A stretch of DNA of 64,000 bases from PALSA-1004 sp963829085 (GTDB lineage Bacteria > Pseudomonadota > Gammaproteobacteria > Burkholderiales > SG8-41): positions 62,001 to 126,000 of the forward strand of contig CAWHHJ010000006.1 in assembly GCA_963829085.1 (NCBI GenBank). Direction: 5' to 3'. Position 1 is the first letter of the stretch. Every line of letters begins with the position of its first letter. Shown in pieces: positions 63,480 through 64,000 of the stretch. The notes under the pieces were generated by a model. That model saw only the letters and a list, made by a program, of their open reading frames with translations. It ran no database searches and was not told the origin of the DNA. A program made the position numbers and the translations under genes.

Positions 63480-64000
63480 ATGAACGAGACATTTCGCTAT
63501 ATCGGCAAGCAGCGCAGAACGAAAGAAGACCCGCGCTTCGTAATGGGGCACGGGCGCTTTGTCGCCGACATAGCGCTGCCCGGCATGAAGCATGTCGCGC
63601 TCGTTGCATCGCCTTATCCCAGCGCGCGCATCGTTTCGATCAAGACCGACGCCGCGCTCGCACTGCCGGGCGTGCATTATGTATTGACCGGTGAGGAATT
63701 TTGCGACGCGACGGATGCACTCGCAATCGGCGTTGATGCACCGAAAGTAATGCGCTATTCACTCGCGCGTGACGTCGTGCGTTACGCCGGCGAGTGGGTC
63801 GCAGCGGTGGTGGCGGATACGCGCGCCATCGCCGAAGATGCGGTCGAACGGGTTGAAGTCGAGTACGAGCCGACGCCGCACGTCGTCGACGCGGAACTTG
63901 CGGTCGAACACAGCAGCCCGCAAGTTCATCCCGCGCATGGCTCCAACGTGATTCTGCACAAGCACTTTGTGTGGGGCCCGGTCGAAGAGGCGTTTGCCGC
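63480..64000 (+). CDS. Molybdenum hydroxylase large subunit (CoxL-like), N-terminal part, runs off right edge
   Basis: Open from ATG 63480 to the window end (173 codons). MNETFRYIGKQRRTKEDPRF, VMGHGRFVADIALPGMKHVALVASPYPSARI, and YAGEWVAAVVADTRAIAEDA match the N-terminal aldehyde oxidase/xanthine dehydrogenase domain. The molybdopterin-binding part lies outside. No strong ribosome site was seen before the ATG. Completes the second coxMSL order. Confidence 0.88.
   Translation, partial: MNETFRYIGKQRRTKEDPRFVMGHGRFVADIALPGMKHVALVASPYPSARIVSIKTDAALALPGVHYVLTGEEFCDATDALAIGVDAPKVMRYSLARDVVRYAGEWVAAVVADTRAIAEDAVERVEVEYEPTPHVVDAELAVEHSSPQVHPAHGSNVILHKHFVWGPVEEAFA

Overview
The window is a chromosomal segment of a metabolically versatile betaproteobacterium, most likely Burkholderiales or a relative. 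The evidence is the nasA-ybiB-nasT order, PsiF-repeat, RlpA, DUF2520 and PA0069-type radical SAM proteins, and above all nine genes for Bug-family periplasmic solute receptors, a family hugely expanded in that group. No rRNA, tRNA, phage, transposase or CRISPR array was recognised.

Layout. 1-4178: nitrate assimilation on the minus strand (nasA with a frameshift, ybiB, the start of nasT). 4584-6217: small envelope or secreted proteins (Gly/Ser-rich exported protein, RlpA-like protein, PsiF-repeat protein). 6302-12742: minus-strand run of an LLM flavin oxidoreductase, a histone-deacetylase-like amidohydrolase, a broken Bug receptor, an exported amidohydrolase, a radical SAM protein and a DUF2520 protein. 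12851-22673: Bug-rich region. Three tandem Bug genes lead into a CocE/NonD hydrolase, and two of them carry an unusual in-frame palindromic insertion amplified as 150-bp tandem repeats. 22711-28679: minus-strand unit of a ThDP enzyme, two SMP-30 lactonase-like genes, a Bug receptor and an MmgE/PrpD protein. 28850-38019: two cupins, two Bug receptors, a DUF1330 protein, an isocitrate-lyase/PEP-mutase-like enzyme and a coxMSL molybdenum hydroxylase with an alpha/beta hydrolase. 39011-54510: two complete branched-chain-type (Liv) ABC importers plus an orphan binding protein, with FAD monooxygenase, VOC, hydrolase and amidohydrolase genes between them. 54532-57732: isochorismatase-like hydrolase, zeta-class GST and a second CocE hydrolase. 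57858-61898: a beta-hydroxyacid dehydrogenase, a NIPSNAP protein, a YefM-YoeB toxin-antitoxin pair and a UbiD decarboxylase. 62037-64000: a second molybdenum hydroxylase cluster running off the right edge.

Taken together this looks like a catabolic accessory region: receptors and Liv importers for small organic acids or amides, interleaved with enzymes for hydroxylating, decarboxylating and ring-opening aromatic or N-heterocyclic compounds. No substrate can be assigned from sequence alone.

Two features stand out. First, a 72-bp palindromic element with a predicted three-way-junction fold occurs five times inside the coding frame of two neighbouring Bug genes, always in frame and always with its local receptor segment, reminiscent of Rickettsia palindromic elements. 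Second, at least eight genes are each interrupted by a single-base indel that restores a family-typical protein when corrected. This is either uncorrected assembly error or real decay, and it must be settled before these genes are called dead.
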